A DNA stretch of 64,000 bases from positions 1 through 64,000 of the forward strand of contig NZ_RKKE01000010.1 in the NCBI RefSeq assembly GCF_003797125.1, written 5' to 3'. Under the pieces are notes generated by a model. That model saw nothing but the letters and a program-made list of their open reading frames with translations. It did not search any database and had not been told where the DNA came from. Numbering within the stretch: position 1 is the stretch's first letter; the number at the start of each line of letters is the position of its first letter. The DNA is from Shewanella frigidimarina. GTDB lineage: Bacteria; Pseudomonadota; Gammaproteobacteria; Enterobacterales; Shewanellaceae. The position numbers and the translations under genes are program-made. Positions 43,450-51,995 of the stretch are shown here, piece after piece.

Positions 43450-44532
43450 ATGAGTTTATCACGCATTAACATTGGTTCATTTCGTAATATTACCTCTGCT
43501 TCATTACAGCCTTGTGATGGCTTAAATTTGATTTACGGTCAAAATGGCAGTGGCAAAACCAGTATTCTTGAAGCTATTTACTTCTTGGGAATGGGGCGTT
43601 CGTTTCGCAGCCATTTATCCCAACGTGTGATCAATAATGATGATGATAAACTCACCTTATTTGCACATTTAATTGATGCAGATAGAGATTGTAAAATTGG
43701 CTTACGTCGTCATCGAAGTGGTGAGATCGAAGTAAAAATTGATGGCGAGAAAGTGAAGCGTTTATCAACCCTGGCCGAAACATTACCCATCCAAGTTATT
43801 ACTCCCGAAAGTTTTTCTTTATTGTTCGAGGGACCTAAAGCCCGCCGTCAATTTATCGATTGGGGTGCATTTCATTCTGATCCACATTTCTATCAAGCTT
43901 GGGTGAATACTCGAAAGGTATTAAAGCAACGAAACCAATTACTTAGAAATCAATCTTCCTATAGCCAAATACAGTTTTGGGATAAGGAGTTGGTGCGGTA
44001 TGCTGAACAGGTTACCGATATACGAAATCAATATGTAGACTCGTTAAATGTGCTACTAAAGGGTATAATCGGAGTGTTTTTACCTCAGATTGATATTAAG
44101 GTTTCTTTTACTCGAGGATGGGACAGTAAAACGGATTTTGCCCAATTACTTGAAAACCAATATTCAAGAGATTTAGCCGCTGGAAATACGGGCAGCGGCC
44201 CCCACAAAGCAGATTTACGTTTGCGAGTGGGTAATTTGCCAGCGCAGGATGCGTTGTCCCGTGGACAATTAAAATTATTAGTCTGTGCACTGCGTATTGC
44301 ACAGGGAAAGTTGCTCAAACAACAACTAGATAAAAATAGTATTTATCTAGTCGACGATTTACCGTCGGAGTTGGATGCACAGCATAGGCAGCTATTGCTA
44401 CAGCAGTTAACCGAAACCGGTGCACAAATTTTTGTCACTGCGATCGATCCGCAAGCAATAGTCGATTCGTTATCTAGCCCTCCAAACAGGATGTTTCATG
44501 TGGAACAAGGGCTGGTAACGGTTATTGAATAA
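43450..44532 (+). CDS. recF: DNA replication/repair protein RecF
   Basis: RecF is an SMC-like ATPase that helps load RecA at single-strand gaps. The 360-residue protein has Walker A GQNGSGKT (residues 30-37), the ABC signature segment ALSRGQLKLLVCALRIAQG and Walker B IYLVDDLPSELD. It lies 88 bp after dnaN and 15 bp before gyrB. The extreme C-terminal coding part contains a degenerate parS-like sequence (44492-44507). Confidence 0.97.
   Translation: MSLSRINIGSFRNITSASLQPCDGLNLIYGQNGSGKTSILEAIYFLGMGRSFRSHLSQRVINNDDDKLTLFAHLIDADRDCKIGLRRHRSGEIEVKIDGEKVKRLSTLAETLPIQVITPESFSLLFEGPKARRQFIDWGAFHSDPHFYQAWVNTRKVLKQRNQLLRNQSSYSQIQFWDKELVRYAEQVTDIRNQYVDSLNVLLKGIIGVFLPQIDIKVSFTRGWDSKTDFAQLLENQYSRDLAAGNTGSGPHKADLRLRVGNLPAQDALSRGQLKLLVCALRIAQGKLLKQQLDKNSIYLVDDLPSELDAQHRQLLLQQLTETGAQIFVTAIDPQAIVDSLSSPPNRMFHVEQGLVTVIE
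44492..44507 (+). promoter_or_regulatory. Degenerate parS-like site in recF
   Basis: TGTTTCATGTGGAACA matches the parS pattern TGTTNCACGTGNAACA except for T in place of C in the central CACGTG. The change hits the core, so ParB affinity is uncertain. Confidence 0.45.
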
Positions 44533-44547
44533 CAACGAGAGATAAAT

Positions 44548-46965
44548 ATGTCAGAGAATAGTTACGATTCTTCGAGTATCAAGGTATTAAAAGGCCTTGA
44601 TGCAGTCCGTAAGAGACCTGGTATGTACATTGGTGATACTGATGATGGCACAGGTCTTCATCACATGGTATTCGAAGTGGTCGATAACTCTATCGATGAA
44701 GCTTTAGCAGGCCATTGTAGTGATATCACCATTAGCATTCATTCAGATGGTTCAGTCTCAGTAAAAGACGATGGTCGTGGTATTCCTGTTTCGATACATG
44801 AAGAAGAGGGGATATCTGCCGCAGAAGTTATTATGACCGTACTTCATGCTGGCGGTAAGTTTGATGATAACTCTTACAAAGTCTCTGGTGGTCTGCACGG
44901 TGTGGGTGTATCGGTAGTTAACGCGTTATCGCAAAAACTGCAGTTAACCATTCGTAGAGCAGGTAAAGTCTATGAGCAGTTTTATACTCATGGTGTACCC
45001 GATGCGCCTATCAAAGAAATTGGTGATGCGGTTAAAACCGGTACCGAACTCCGCTTCTGGCCAAGTAGTGACACGTTTACTAATGTTGAATTTCATTTTG
45101 AAATTTTAGCCAAACGCGTACGCGAACTATCATTTTTGAACTCTGGTGTAGGCATTCGTTTAGTTGACGAGCGCGACGGTAAAGATGAATTCTTTAAGTA
45201 TGAAGGCGGTATTAGTGCTTTTGTTGATTACTTAAACCGTAACAAAACGCCGATTAACAAAGATGTTTTCCATTTTTCTCATGAACGCGAAGACGGTATC
45301 ACCGTTGAAGTTGCTATGCAGTGGAACGATGGTTATCAAGAGAATATTTTTTGTTTTACCAATAACATCCCACAACGCGACGGTGGTACTCACTTAGCCG
45401 GTTTCCGTGGTGCATTAACACGTAACTTGAATAACTACATGGAACGTGAAGGGTTTAACAAAAAAGGTAAGACTAGTGCCACTGGTGATGATGCGCGTGA
45501 AGGCTTGACCGCGGTTATTTCAGTAAAAGTACCTGATCCAAAGTTTAGCTCGCAAACTAAAGACAAACTTGTGTCTAGTGAAGTGAAAAGCGCGGTTGAA
45601 CAAACAATGGGTGAGCAGTTAAATGATTACCTATTAGAAAACCCAGCCGATGCTAAATTAATTGTTGGTAAAATTGTTGATGCTGCACGTGCTCGTGAAG
45701 CGGCGCGTAAAGCGCGTGAAATGACACGTCGTAAAGGCGCGCTAGATTTAGGTGGTTTGCCAGGTAAATTAGCTGATTGCCAAGAGAAAGATCCTGGTCT
45801 TTCTGAAATATATATAGTGGAAGGAGACTCTGCTGGTGGATCTGCCAAGCAGGGACGTAACCGTAAAAACCAAGCGATTCTTCCGCTAAAAGGTAAGATC
45901 TTAAACGTAGAAAAAGCGCGCTTTGATAAGATGTTATCTTCACAGGAAGTGGCAACGTTGATTACTGCATTAGGTTGTGGCATTGGCCGCGATGAATATA
46001 ATCCAGATAAGACTCGTTATCACAACATCATCATCATGACCGATGCTGACGTCGACGGCTCACACATTCGTACTTTGCTGTTGACCTTCTTCTTCCGTCA
46101 AATGCCTGAATTGATCCAGCGTGGCTATATTTATATTGCTCAACCACCACTTTTCAAAGTGAAAAAAGGTAAGCAAGAACAGTATTTGAAAGATGAGCCA
46201 GCATTGACTGAGTATTTAACCACTCAAGCTCTTGATGGCACCAATATTTATCCAAGCCCAGGTGCTTTTGGTATGTCTGGTGAGCCATTAGAGCGTTTAG
46301 TGGCACAGTATCGTGAAGTTGAGCGCATTATTAAGCGCCTAGAAAAACGTTACCCGACCAACCTACTTGACCGTATGTTGTATCACCCTGAAGTGACTGC
46401 CGCAGTGTTAAGTGATGAAGCGCAAATGACCGAATGGTGTAATGGCTTCATTGCAGATTTAGTTGAACGTGAAAGTAGCGGTATTATTTTTACTGCCAAT
46501 GTAATGCTTGACCCTGAGCGCAAGGTTTACACCCCTAGCGTGACAATCCGTAAGCACGGTATCGATACTAACTATCTATTTGGTTATGACTTCTTCACTT
46601 CATCTGATTACCAGCGTATCGCTAAGTTAGGCGCGGCATTAGAGGGTATGATTGAAGAAGGTGGTTATGTACAACGTGGTGAGCGTGTTAAAGAAGTTGA
46701 AAGCTTCTTAGAAGCATTAGATTGGACTATTAGTGAAGCGAAACGCGGCCTGTACATACAACGTTATAAAGGATTGGGCGAAATGAACCCTGAACAATTG
46801 TGGGAAACTACAATGGATCCGGAATCACGTCGTATGTTACGCGTTACTATTGAAGATGCGGTAGCTGCTGATCAGCTATTCACATGTTTGATGGGTGACC
46901 AAGTTGAGCCGCGTCGTGAGTTTATTGAAACTAACGCGCTTAATGTGGCCAACTTAGACGTATAA
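44548..46965 (+). CDS. gyrB: DNA gyrase subunit B
   Basis: GyrB is the ATPase half of gyrase, introducing negative supercoils. The 805-residue protein has the GHKL ATPase domain (VVDNSIDEALAGH, DDGRGIPV, GGLHGVGVSVVNAL) and the transducer domain. The TOPRIM domain has EGDSAGG (Glu near residue 425) and DADVDGSHIRT (Asp near 499), followed by the C-terminal region. Length is as in E. coli (804). It ends the dnaA operon, with a strong terminator after it. Confidence 0.98.
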   Translation: MSENSYDSSSIKVLKGLDAVRKRPGMYIGDTDDGTGLHHMVFEVVDNSIDEALAGHCSDITISIHSDGSVSVKDDGRGIPVSIHEEEGISAAEVIMTVLHAGGKFDDNSYKVSGGLHGVGVSVVNALSQKLQLTIRRAGKVYEQFYTHGVPDAPIKEIGDAVKTGTELRFWPSSDTFTNVEFHFEILAKRVRELSFLNSGVGIRLVDERDGKDEFFKYEGGISAFVDYLNRNKTPINKDVFHFSHEREDGITVEVAMQWNDGYQENIFCFTNNIPQRDGGTHLAGFRGALTRNLNNYMEREGFNKKGKTSATGDDAREGLTAVISVKVPDPKFSSQTKDKLVSSEVKSAVEQTMGEQLNDYLLENPADAKLIVGKIVDAARAREAARKAREMTRRKGALDLGGLPGKLADCQEKDPGLSEIYIVEGDSAGGSAKQGRNRKNQAILPLKGKILNVEKARFDKMLSSQEVATLITALGCGIGRDEYNPDKTRYHNIIIMTDADVDGSHIRTLLLTFFFRQMPELIQRGYIYIAQPPLFKVKKGKQEQYLKDEPALTEYLTTQALDGTNIYPSPGAFGMSGEPLERLVAQYREVERIIKRLEKRYPTNLLDRMLYHPEVTAAVLSDEAQMTEWCNGFIADLVERESSGIIFTANVMLDPERKVYTPSVTIRKHGIDTNYLFGYDFFTSSDYQRIAKLGAALEGMIEEGGYVQRGERVKEVESFLEALDWTISEAKRGLYIQRYKGLGEMNPEQLWETTMDPESRRMLRVTIEDAVAADQLFTCLMGDQVEPRREFIETNALNVANLDV

Positions 46966-46980
46966 CATAAGTTTTGTGTA

Positions 46981-47008
46981 AAAATGGGTGCCTTTGGCAC
47001 CCATTTTT
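46981..47008 (+). terminator. Terminator of gyrB
   Basis: A perfect 12-bp stem AAAATGGGTGCC / GGCACCCATTTT with TTT loop lies 15 bases after the gyrB stop, followed by a T-rich tail. Confidence 0.9.
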
Positions 47009-47065
47009 GTTTTTAGTGCTATGGTTATAATCGTATTTACTTAACACTTCATAAGGCTATTTATA

Positions 47066-48118
47066 GTGGTTATTGGTTTCTTTAAAAAATTGTTTAATGT
47101 TCGTGACCGCAATGAACAGGCTAAATTCACTGGCGTTACCACCGCAGAAAAACGTCAACAAGCTAAACCACAGACTCCTGTACCTGCAATTGAGGTTACG
47201 GAGCATCAAGCTGTTGAATCACAATTAGATCTATCGGCTTTATTTTATAGTTTATTGTTTGCAACTCCATCCACTACGACCACAGGTATTGCCAATAACC
47301 TTGAACGTAGTGTAATGCAAAATATTGAACAGGCATTAAGCTCACCGCAGTCGATTGCAGAAAACGTATTAAAGCTTCCCAGTAAAATACTCGAGCTTGA
47401 TAAAAAACTTGGCGACGACAATATTGAAACCCAAGAGTTAATACTACTTATTGAGCAAGACCCTTTGTTGTGTGTTGAAGTGCTCAAGTTATGTAACTCG
47501 CCCGCTTTTAAACGAGCGGATACCGATGTTAGCAGTATTCAACAAGCGTTAGTACAAGTGGGCAGGCAACAATTAAGGCAATTTATTACCGCGTGTTTAG
47601 CCCGTGAGTTAATCGATATAAAGCCAATTTACTTTAGACGCTTTGGGGCTGAAATCTGGCGTCATTCTATGCAAGTGGCTTTTTTGGCTAGCGAGTTAGC
47701 GAGCAACGAGCAACGTGACAGTGCTTTTCTATTAGGCTTACTGCATGATGTGGGTAAAATTGCGATTTTTAAAATGCTGGTGGACGCTTTTTATCAAGCA
47801 GAACCAGGAGAGCAACCCAATTCAATACTTTTTAAGCAGGTGATGACCACAAAATCGTTAACCTTAAGTGCATTGTTAGCGCGCAGTTGGCAACTCTCAC
47901 AACACTTTGAAACACCGTTAACGTTATTGGCCAATACTAATATTAAACCAACTGATGGCATGACACTGCTTATTTGGAAAGCCAATATTATTAGTGAATG
48001 TTCAATGCTGTTACAAGTCGACAAATTGCCTCAACCAGCACTAGCGGTATTGTTAGCTCAGGTAGAGTGTAGTGAAGAAGATTTTATAGAATTACATCAA
48101 AAGCTTATCCAGTTTTAA
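47066..48118 (+). CDS. HDOD domain protein
   Basis: The 350-residue protein has a short charged N-terminus, then an HDOD domain (about residues 105-300) with LCVEVLKLCNSPAFKRAD, IQQALVQVGRQQLRQF and LLGLLHDVGKIAIFKML. HDOD proteins are regulators related to HD phosphohydrolases and are often involved in signalling. Whether this one is catalytic is unclear. The start is GTG at 47066, with AAGG about 12 bases upstream. It is monocistronic, after the gyrB terminator. Confidence 0.88.
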   Translation: MVIGFFKKLFNVRDRNEQAKFTGVTTAEKRQQAKPQTPVPAIEVTEHQAVESQLDLSALFYSLLFATPSTTTTGIANNLERSVMQNIEQALSSPQSIAENVLKLPSKILELDKKLGDDNIETQELILLIEQDPLLCVEVLKLCNSPAFKRADTDVSSIQQALVQVGRQQLRQFITACLARELIDIKPIYFRRFGAEIWRHSMQVAFLASELASNEQRDSAFLLGLLHDVGKIAIFKMLVDAFYQAEPGEQPNSILFKQVMTTKSLTLSALLARSWQLSQHFETPLTLLANTNIKPTDGMTLLIWKANIISECSMLLQVDKLPQPALAVLLAQVECSEEDFIELHQKLIQF

Positions 48119-48209
48119 ATTGTTTTCAATGCGGGTAAGGTCTGTCTCAATCCTTTATAGCCCCAAGTTGTGGCTGATACTCTTAAGCTATAAAAAAGTA
48201 AGTCATAAA

Positions 48210-48231
48210 AAAAGCGCCTTACGGCGCTTTT
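48210..48231. terminator. Bidirectional terminator between the HDOD gene and glyS
   Basis: A 9-bp stem AAAAGCGCC / GGCGCTTTT with TTAC loop lies between two convergent genes. A run on one side and T run on the other allow use by both. Confidence 0.85.
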
Positions 48232-48254
48232 ATCTCAACTGCAGCTAATTTACA

Positions 48255-50339
48255 TTATTGCAGCAACGAAATGTCTGCAACGTGCAAGAACTGCTCACGA
48301 AGATTGGTTAATAACGCTAAGCGGTTATTTTTCAATGCTTCATCATCTGCCATTACCATCACATCTTCAAAGAACTGATCGACATTTTCGCGTAAGTCAG
48401 CCAATAGCGTTAATGCTTGTTGGTAATTGCCATCAGCAAACAGTGGAGCTAACTGTGGTTGTAACTGTACAAGCTTATCAGCTAACGCTTTCTCTGCTGG
48501 TTCTGTTAATAGAGCTGAATTGATGGTTGCGGGTAATTCGCCTTCAACTTTAGCCAATATATTAGAAACACGCTTATTTGCCGCTGCTAGCGCTGTAGAA
48601 GCTTCTAAGCCACGGAAATGTGATACAGCTTTAACACGACTGTCAAAATCAGCAGGTTTTGTTGGACGACGAGCCAGTACAGCTAAAATAACATCAACTT
48701 GAATGCCTTTATCTTGGTACCAAGCTCGGAAACGTGCGAGAAGGAATTCAAGCACATCATCACTTGTATTGGTGTTAGTAATATTGGGCGCATGCAAAGC
48801 TTGTGCTTTAGCAATTAACTCAACTAAGTCGAGTGGCAGTTTGTTTTCTACAATAACGCGCAAAATACCAATGGCCGCACGGCGAAGTGCAAATGGGTCC
48901 GCTGCACCTTTTGGTGCTTGGCCAATGCCAAAAATACCCACTAGCGTATCTAACTTTTCAGCTAGTGCAACCGCACACGATACTGTAGCCGTTGGTACTG
49001 TATCACCAGAAAATTTAGGTTTGTACTGTTCTTCAAGTGCAATAGCAACAGCTTCTGTTTCGCCATCTAGGCGGGCGTAATGCATGCCCATAGTGCCTTG
49101 AGTATCAGTAAATTCCATTACCATGTTGCTCATTAGGTCTGTTTTAGACAATAAACCGGCACGGCTAGCATCTACATTGCTGGTCTCAACACCGTTGTTG
49201 TTCATTTGCGTCGCAATGAAACCTGCTAACTCAGAAATACGTTCAACACGCGCTTTTAACGTACCAAGTTGTTTTTGGAATACAACCGTTTCTAAACTGG
49301 CAATACGAGATTCAAGTGTGTTCTTTTTATCGGTATTAAAGAAGAACTCAGCATCCGCTAAACGTGGGCGAACTACTTTTTCGTTACCTGAAATAATCTG
49401 TTGTGGATCTTTAGATTCAATGTTGGTGACAAAGATAAAGTTAGGCAGTAATTTGCCGGCTTTATCAAATACTGGGAAGTATTTTTGGTCACCTTTCATG
49501 GTGTAAACCAACGCTTCAGAAGGTACGTTTAAAAACTTTTCTTCAAAGCTTGCTGTTAACACTATTGGCCATTCAACTAGAGAAGCGACTTCTTCAAGTA
49601 GGCTATCTTGGATATCGGCAATACCACCTAATTTAGATGCTGCTGCTTTAGCATCAGCTTTGATTAGCGATTTACGTAATTCATAATCTGCTAGAACTTT
49701 ACCTTGCTCTTTTAGCGCGGCTAAATAATTGTCAGCATGATCCAGCTCAAAGCTGGCTTTACCCATAAAGCGGTGGCCACGAATAATGCGGTCAGATTTA
49801 ATACCAAGTAATTCACCAGTAACTAATTCGCTACCTAATAACATTGTCACGGTGTGAACCGGGCGAATAAACTGAGTTTTGTTGTTACCCCAACGCATTG
49901 GCTTAGGGATTGGTAACTTATCGAGTGCGCGCTGTGCCATGTCAGCTATTAAGCTTTTGGTTTCAACGCCAACCACTTTAGCTTGATGGACTAACCATTC
50001 ACCTTTATCGGTGACTAATCGCTCTGCTTGCTCAACCGTAATACCGTTACCACGAGCCCAGCCTTGTGCTGCTTTAGTTGGGTTACCGTCAGCATCAAAT
50101 GCTGAGCTAACCGCGGGGCCGCGTTTTTCAACGACTTTATCAGCTTGTGCTAATGCTAGACCCAACACATTAATCGCTAAGCGGCGAGGGGCGGCATACC
50201 AAACTGCAGATTCATAAGGTAAATCAGCTTTAGTTAATTCATCTGTAAAGCTCGTTAAAAATGATTCAGCTAACGTGCGCAGCGCTTTTGGTGGTAATTC
50301 TTCGGTACCAACTTCAATGAGTAAGTTTTCAAAATTCAT
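48255..50339 (-). CDS. glyS: Glycyl-tRNA synthetase beta subunit
   Basis: The beta subunit of the bacterial alpha2beta2 glycyl-tRNA synthetase binds tRNA and helps charge it. The 694-residue protein begins MNFENLLIEVGTEELPPKAL and has KRGPAVSSAFD, IIRGHRFMGK and the segment AADPFALRRAAIGILRV, all typical. Length is close to E. coli GlyS (689). It is 9 bp after glyQ in one operon, head-on to the replication fork. Confidence 0.98.
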   Translation of the reverse strand: MNFENLLIEVGTEELPPKALRTLAESFLTSFTDELTKADLPYESAVWYAAPRRLAINVLGLALAQADKVVEKRGPAVSSAFDADGNPTKAAQGWARGNGITVEQAERLVTDKGEWLVHQAKVVGVETKSLIADMAQRALDKLPIPKPMRWGNNKTQFIRPVHTVTMLLGSELVTGELLGIKSDRIIRGHRFMGKASFELDHADNYLAALKEQGKVLADYELRKSLIKADAKAAASKLGGIADIQDSLLEEVASLVEWPIVLTASFEEKFLNVPSEALVYTMKGDQKYFPVFDKAGKLLPNFIFVTNIESKDPQQIISGNEKVVRPRLADAEFFFNTDKKNTLESRIASLETVVFQKQLGTLKARVERISELAGFIATQMNNNGVETSNVDASRAGLLSKTDLMSNMVMEFTDTQGTMGMHYARLDGETEAVAIALEEQYKPKFSGDTVPTATVSCAVALAEKLDTLVGIFGIGQAPKGAADPFALRRAAIGILRVIVENKLPLDLVELIAKAQALHAPNITNTNTSDDVLEFLLARFRAWYQDKGIQVDVILAVLARRPTKPADFDSRVKAVSHFRGLEASTALAAANKRVSNILAKVEGELPATINSALLTEPAEKALADKLVQLQPQLAPLFADGNYQQALTLLADLRENVDQFFEDVMVMADDEALKNNRLALLTNLREQFLHVADISLLQ

Positions 50340-50348
50340 TCGTTACCT

Positions 50349-51254
50349 CTACTTACACATTGGGAAGCCAAGAGCTTCACGTGCTTGATAATAAGATTCT
50401 GCAACACCTTTTGCCATAGTTCGAACGCGAAGGATATAACGCTGACGTTCAGTGACTGATATAGCATGGCGAGCATCAAGTAAGTTAAAAGCGTGTGATG
50501 CTTTCATTACTTGCTCGTAAGCAGGTAGTGGTAATGGCTTTTCTAGTGATAGTAAGTGCATGCACATTTTTTCACATTGATCGAATAGGGTGAACATAAA
50601 ATCGACATCGGCATGTTCGAAGTTATAGGTAGACTGTTCTACTTCGTTCTGATGGAAAATGTCACCATAAGTGACACGACCAAGTGGTCCGTCAGTCCAA
50701 ACAAGATCATATACGCTATCAACTTCTTGAATGTACATGGCTAAACGCTCAAGCCCGTAAGTGATTTCACCTGTAACAGGGCTACATTCAATTCCGCCAA
50801 CTTGTTGGAAGTAGGTGAACTGAGTAACTTCCATACCATTAAGCCAAATTTCCCAGCCTAAACCCCAAGCACCTAATGTTGGCGACTCCCAGTTGTCTTC
50901 AACAAAACGAATGTCATGTACTTTGGTGTCGATGCCAAGCGCTTCAAGTGAGCCTAAGTAAAGCTCTTGAATGTTATCTGGAGATGGCTTTAGCACTACT
51001 TGAAATTGGTAGTAATGTTGCAGGCGGTTTGGGTTTTCACCATAACGTCCATCAGTAGGACGGCGAGACGGTTGCACGTATGCACTGCTCATTGGCTCAG
51101 GGCCTAATGAACGTAAGAACGTCTGCGGGTGGAAAGTACCAGCGCCAACTTCCATATCTAGAGGTTGAACAATTGCGCAACCTTGCTGCGCCCAATATTC
51201 CTGAAGGGTTAGGATGAAACCCTGAAATGTCTTTACGTCGTGTTTCGTCGTCAT
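50349..51254 (-). CDS. glyQ: Glycyl-tRNA synthetase alpha subunit
   Basis: The alpha subunit carries the glycine-activating site. The 301-residue protein shows TFQGFILTLQEYWAQQGC, HPQTFLRSLGPEPMSSAYVQ and RPTDGRYGENPNRLQHYYQF, all strongly conserved. Length is close to E. coli GlyQ (303). It is divergent from tag with 112 bp between start codons. Confidence 0.98.
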   Translation of the reverse strand: MTTKHDVKTFQGFILTLQEYWAQQGCAIVQPLDMEVGAGTFHPQTFLRSLGPEPMSSAYVQPSRRPTDGRYGENPNRLQHYYQFQVVLKPSPDNIQELYLGSLEALGIDTKVHDIRFVEDNWESPTLGAWGLGWEIWLNGMEVTQFTYFQQVGGIECSPVTGEITYGLERLAMYIQEVDSVYDLVWTDGPLGRVTYGDIFHQNEVEQSTYNFEHADVDFMFTLFDQCEKMCMHLLSLEKPLPLPAYEQVMKASHAFNLLDARHAISVTERQRYILRVRTMAKGVAESYYQAREALGFPMCK

Positions 51255-51366
51255 GTCTACTACTGTCAGGCTATTAATAGAAAATGTTAATGATTATACC
51301 TTGTAGAGCAAGGCAGATGTAGGTTATTTTTTAACGTACTAATAAAAACGTTAATGGAACCATACC

Positions 51367-51930
51367 ATGCAAGTTAACCGATGTGGCTGGGTAAGTGAAG
51401 ACCCTTTATATCAGCATTACCACGATACAGTATGGGGACGTCCAGAGTTCGATGCCAAACAGCTTTTTGCTAAGTTGTGTCTTGATGGTCAACAAGCTGG
51501 ATTATCTTGGATTACGATTCTTAAAAAGCAACAAAACTACCAGCAACTGTTTGCTAATTTTGAGCCGAGTATTATTGCACAGTACGATCAAGCTAAAGTG
51601 GAAGCGTTAATGCTAGAACCGGGTATTGTACGCAATCGTCTTAAAATAAACTCGATCATCAGAAATGCTAAAGCTTATTTAGCCTTTGTTGAGCAGGGTG
51701 ATGATTTCTCTAAGTTTTTATGGGGATTTGTTGGTGGTGAACCGAGAGCAAACAACTTCAGTTCATCAAGCCAAGTTCCTGCACAAACGGCAGAATCTGA
51801 AGCTATGTCTAAGGCATTAAAAAAGCTTGGTTTTAATTTTGTTGGCCCAACAATTTGTTATGCTTTTATGCAAGCGGTTGGAATGGTAAACGATCATACG
51901 ACAGATTGTCATTGTCACGGTCAGTATTGA
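51367..51930 (+). CDS. tag: DNA-3-methyladenine glycosylase I
   Basis: Tag removes 3-methyladenine from alkylated DNA. The 187-residue protein has the N-terminal RCGWVSEDPLYQHYHDTVWG with the first zinc-binding Cys and His, the segment LFAKLCLDGQQAGLSWITIL (active-site Glu is replaced in the wider position set, as usual only the family pattern can be judged), and the C-terminal zinc ligands HTTDCHCHGQY. Length equals E. coli Tag (187). It converges on the amidohydrolase gene, and its terminator contains a parS-like site. Confidence 0.95.
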   Translation: MQVNRCGWVSEDPLYQHYHDTVWGRPEFDAKQLFAKLCLDGQQAGLSWITILKKQQNYQQLFANFEPSIIAQYDQAKVEALMLEPGIVRNRLKINSIIRNAKAYLAFVEQGDDFSKFLWGFVGGEPRANNFSSSSQVPAQTAESEAMSKALKKLGFNFVGPTICYAFMQAVGMVNDHTTDCHCHGQY

Positions 51931-51946
51931 TTTTATTAAAAGTATA

Positions 51947-51978
51947 AAAAAGGGTGTTCCACGTGGAACACCCTTTTT
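51947..51978. terminator. Terminator hairpin between tag and the amidohydrolase, containing parS
   Basis: A perfect 32-bp palindrome (16-bp arms with A run before and T run after) lies between two convergent genes and should stop both transcripts. Its centre is a full parS consensus sequence (51955-51970), so one segment serves two possible roles. Confidence 0.88.
51955..51970. promoter_or_regulatory. parS site (full consensus)
   Basis: TGTTCCACGTGGAACA is a perfect palindrome fitting the bacterial parS pattern TGTTNCACGTGNAACA, with C/G at the variable positions as known from Pseudomonas-type sites. ParB is encoded at 27299-28180. It is about 20 kb right of oriC. Confidence 0.85.
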
Positions 51979-51995
51979 ATTGTCTTACTTAATTG

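Noticed and set aside
48703..49506. Two plus-strand open frames of about 125 codons opposite glyS
   Set aside because: They are shadows of the glyS reading frame. No family features, and the minus-strand protein is certain.
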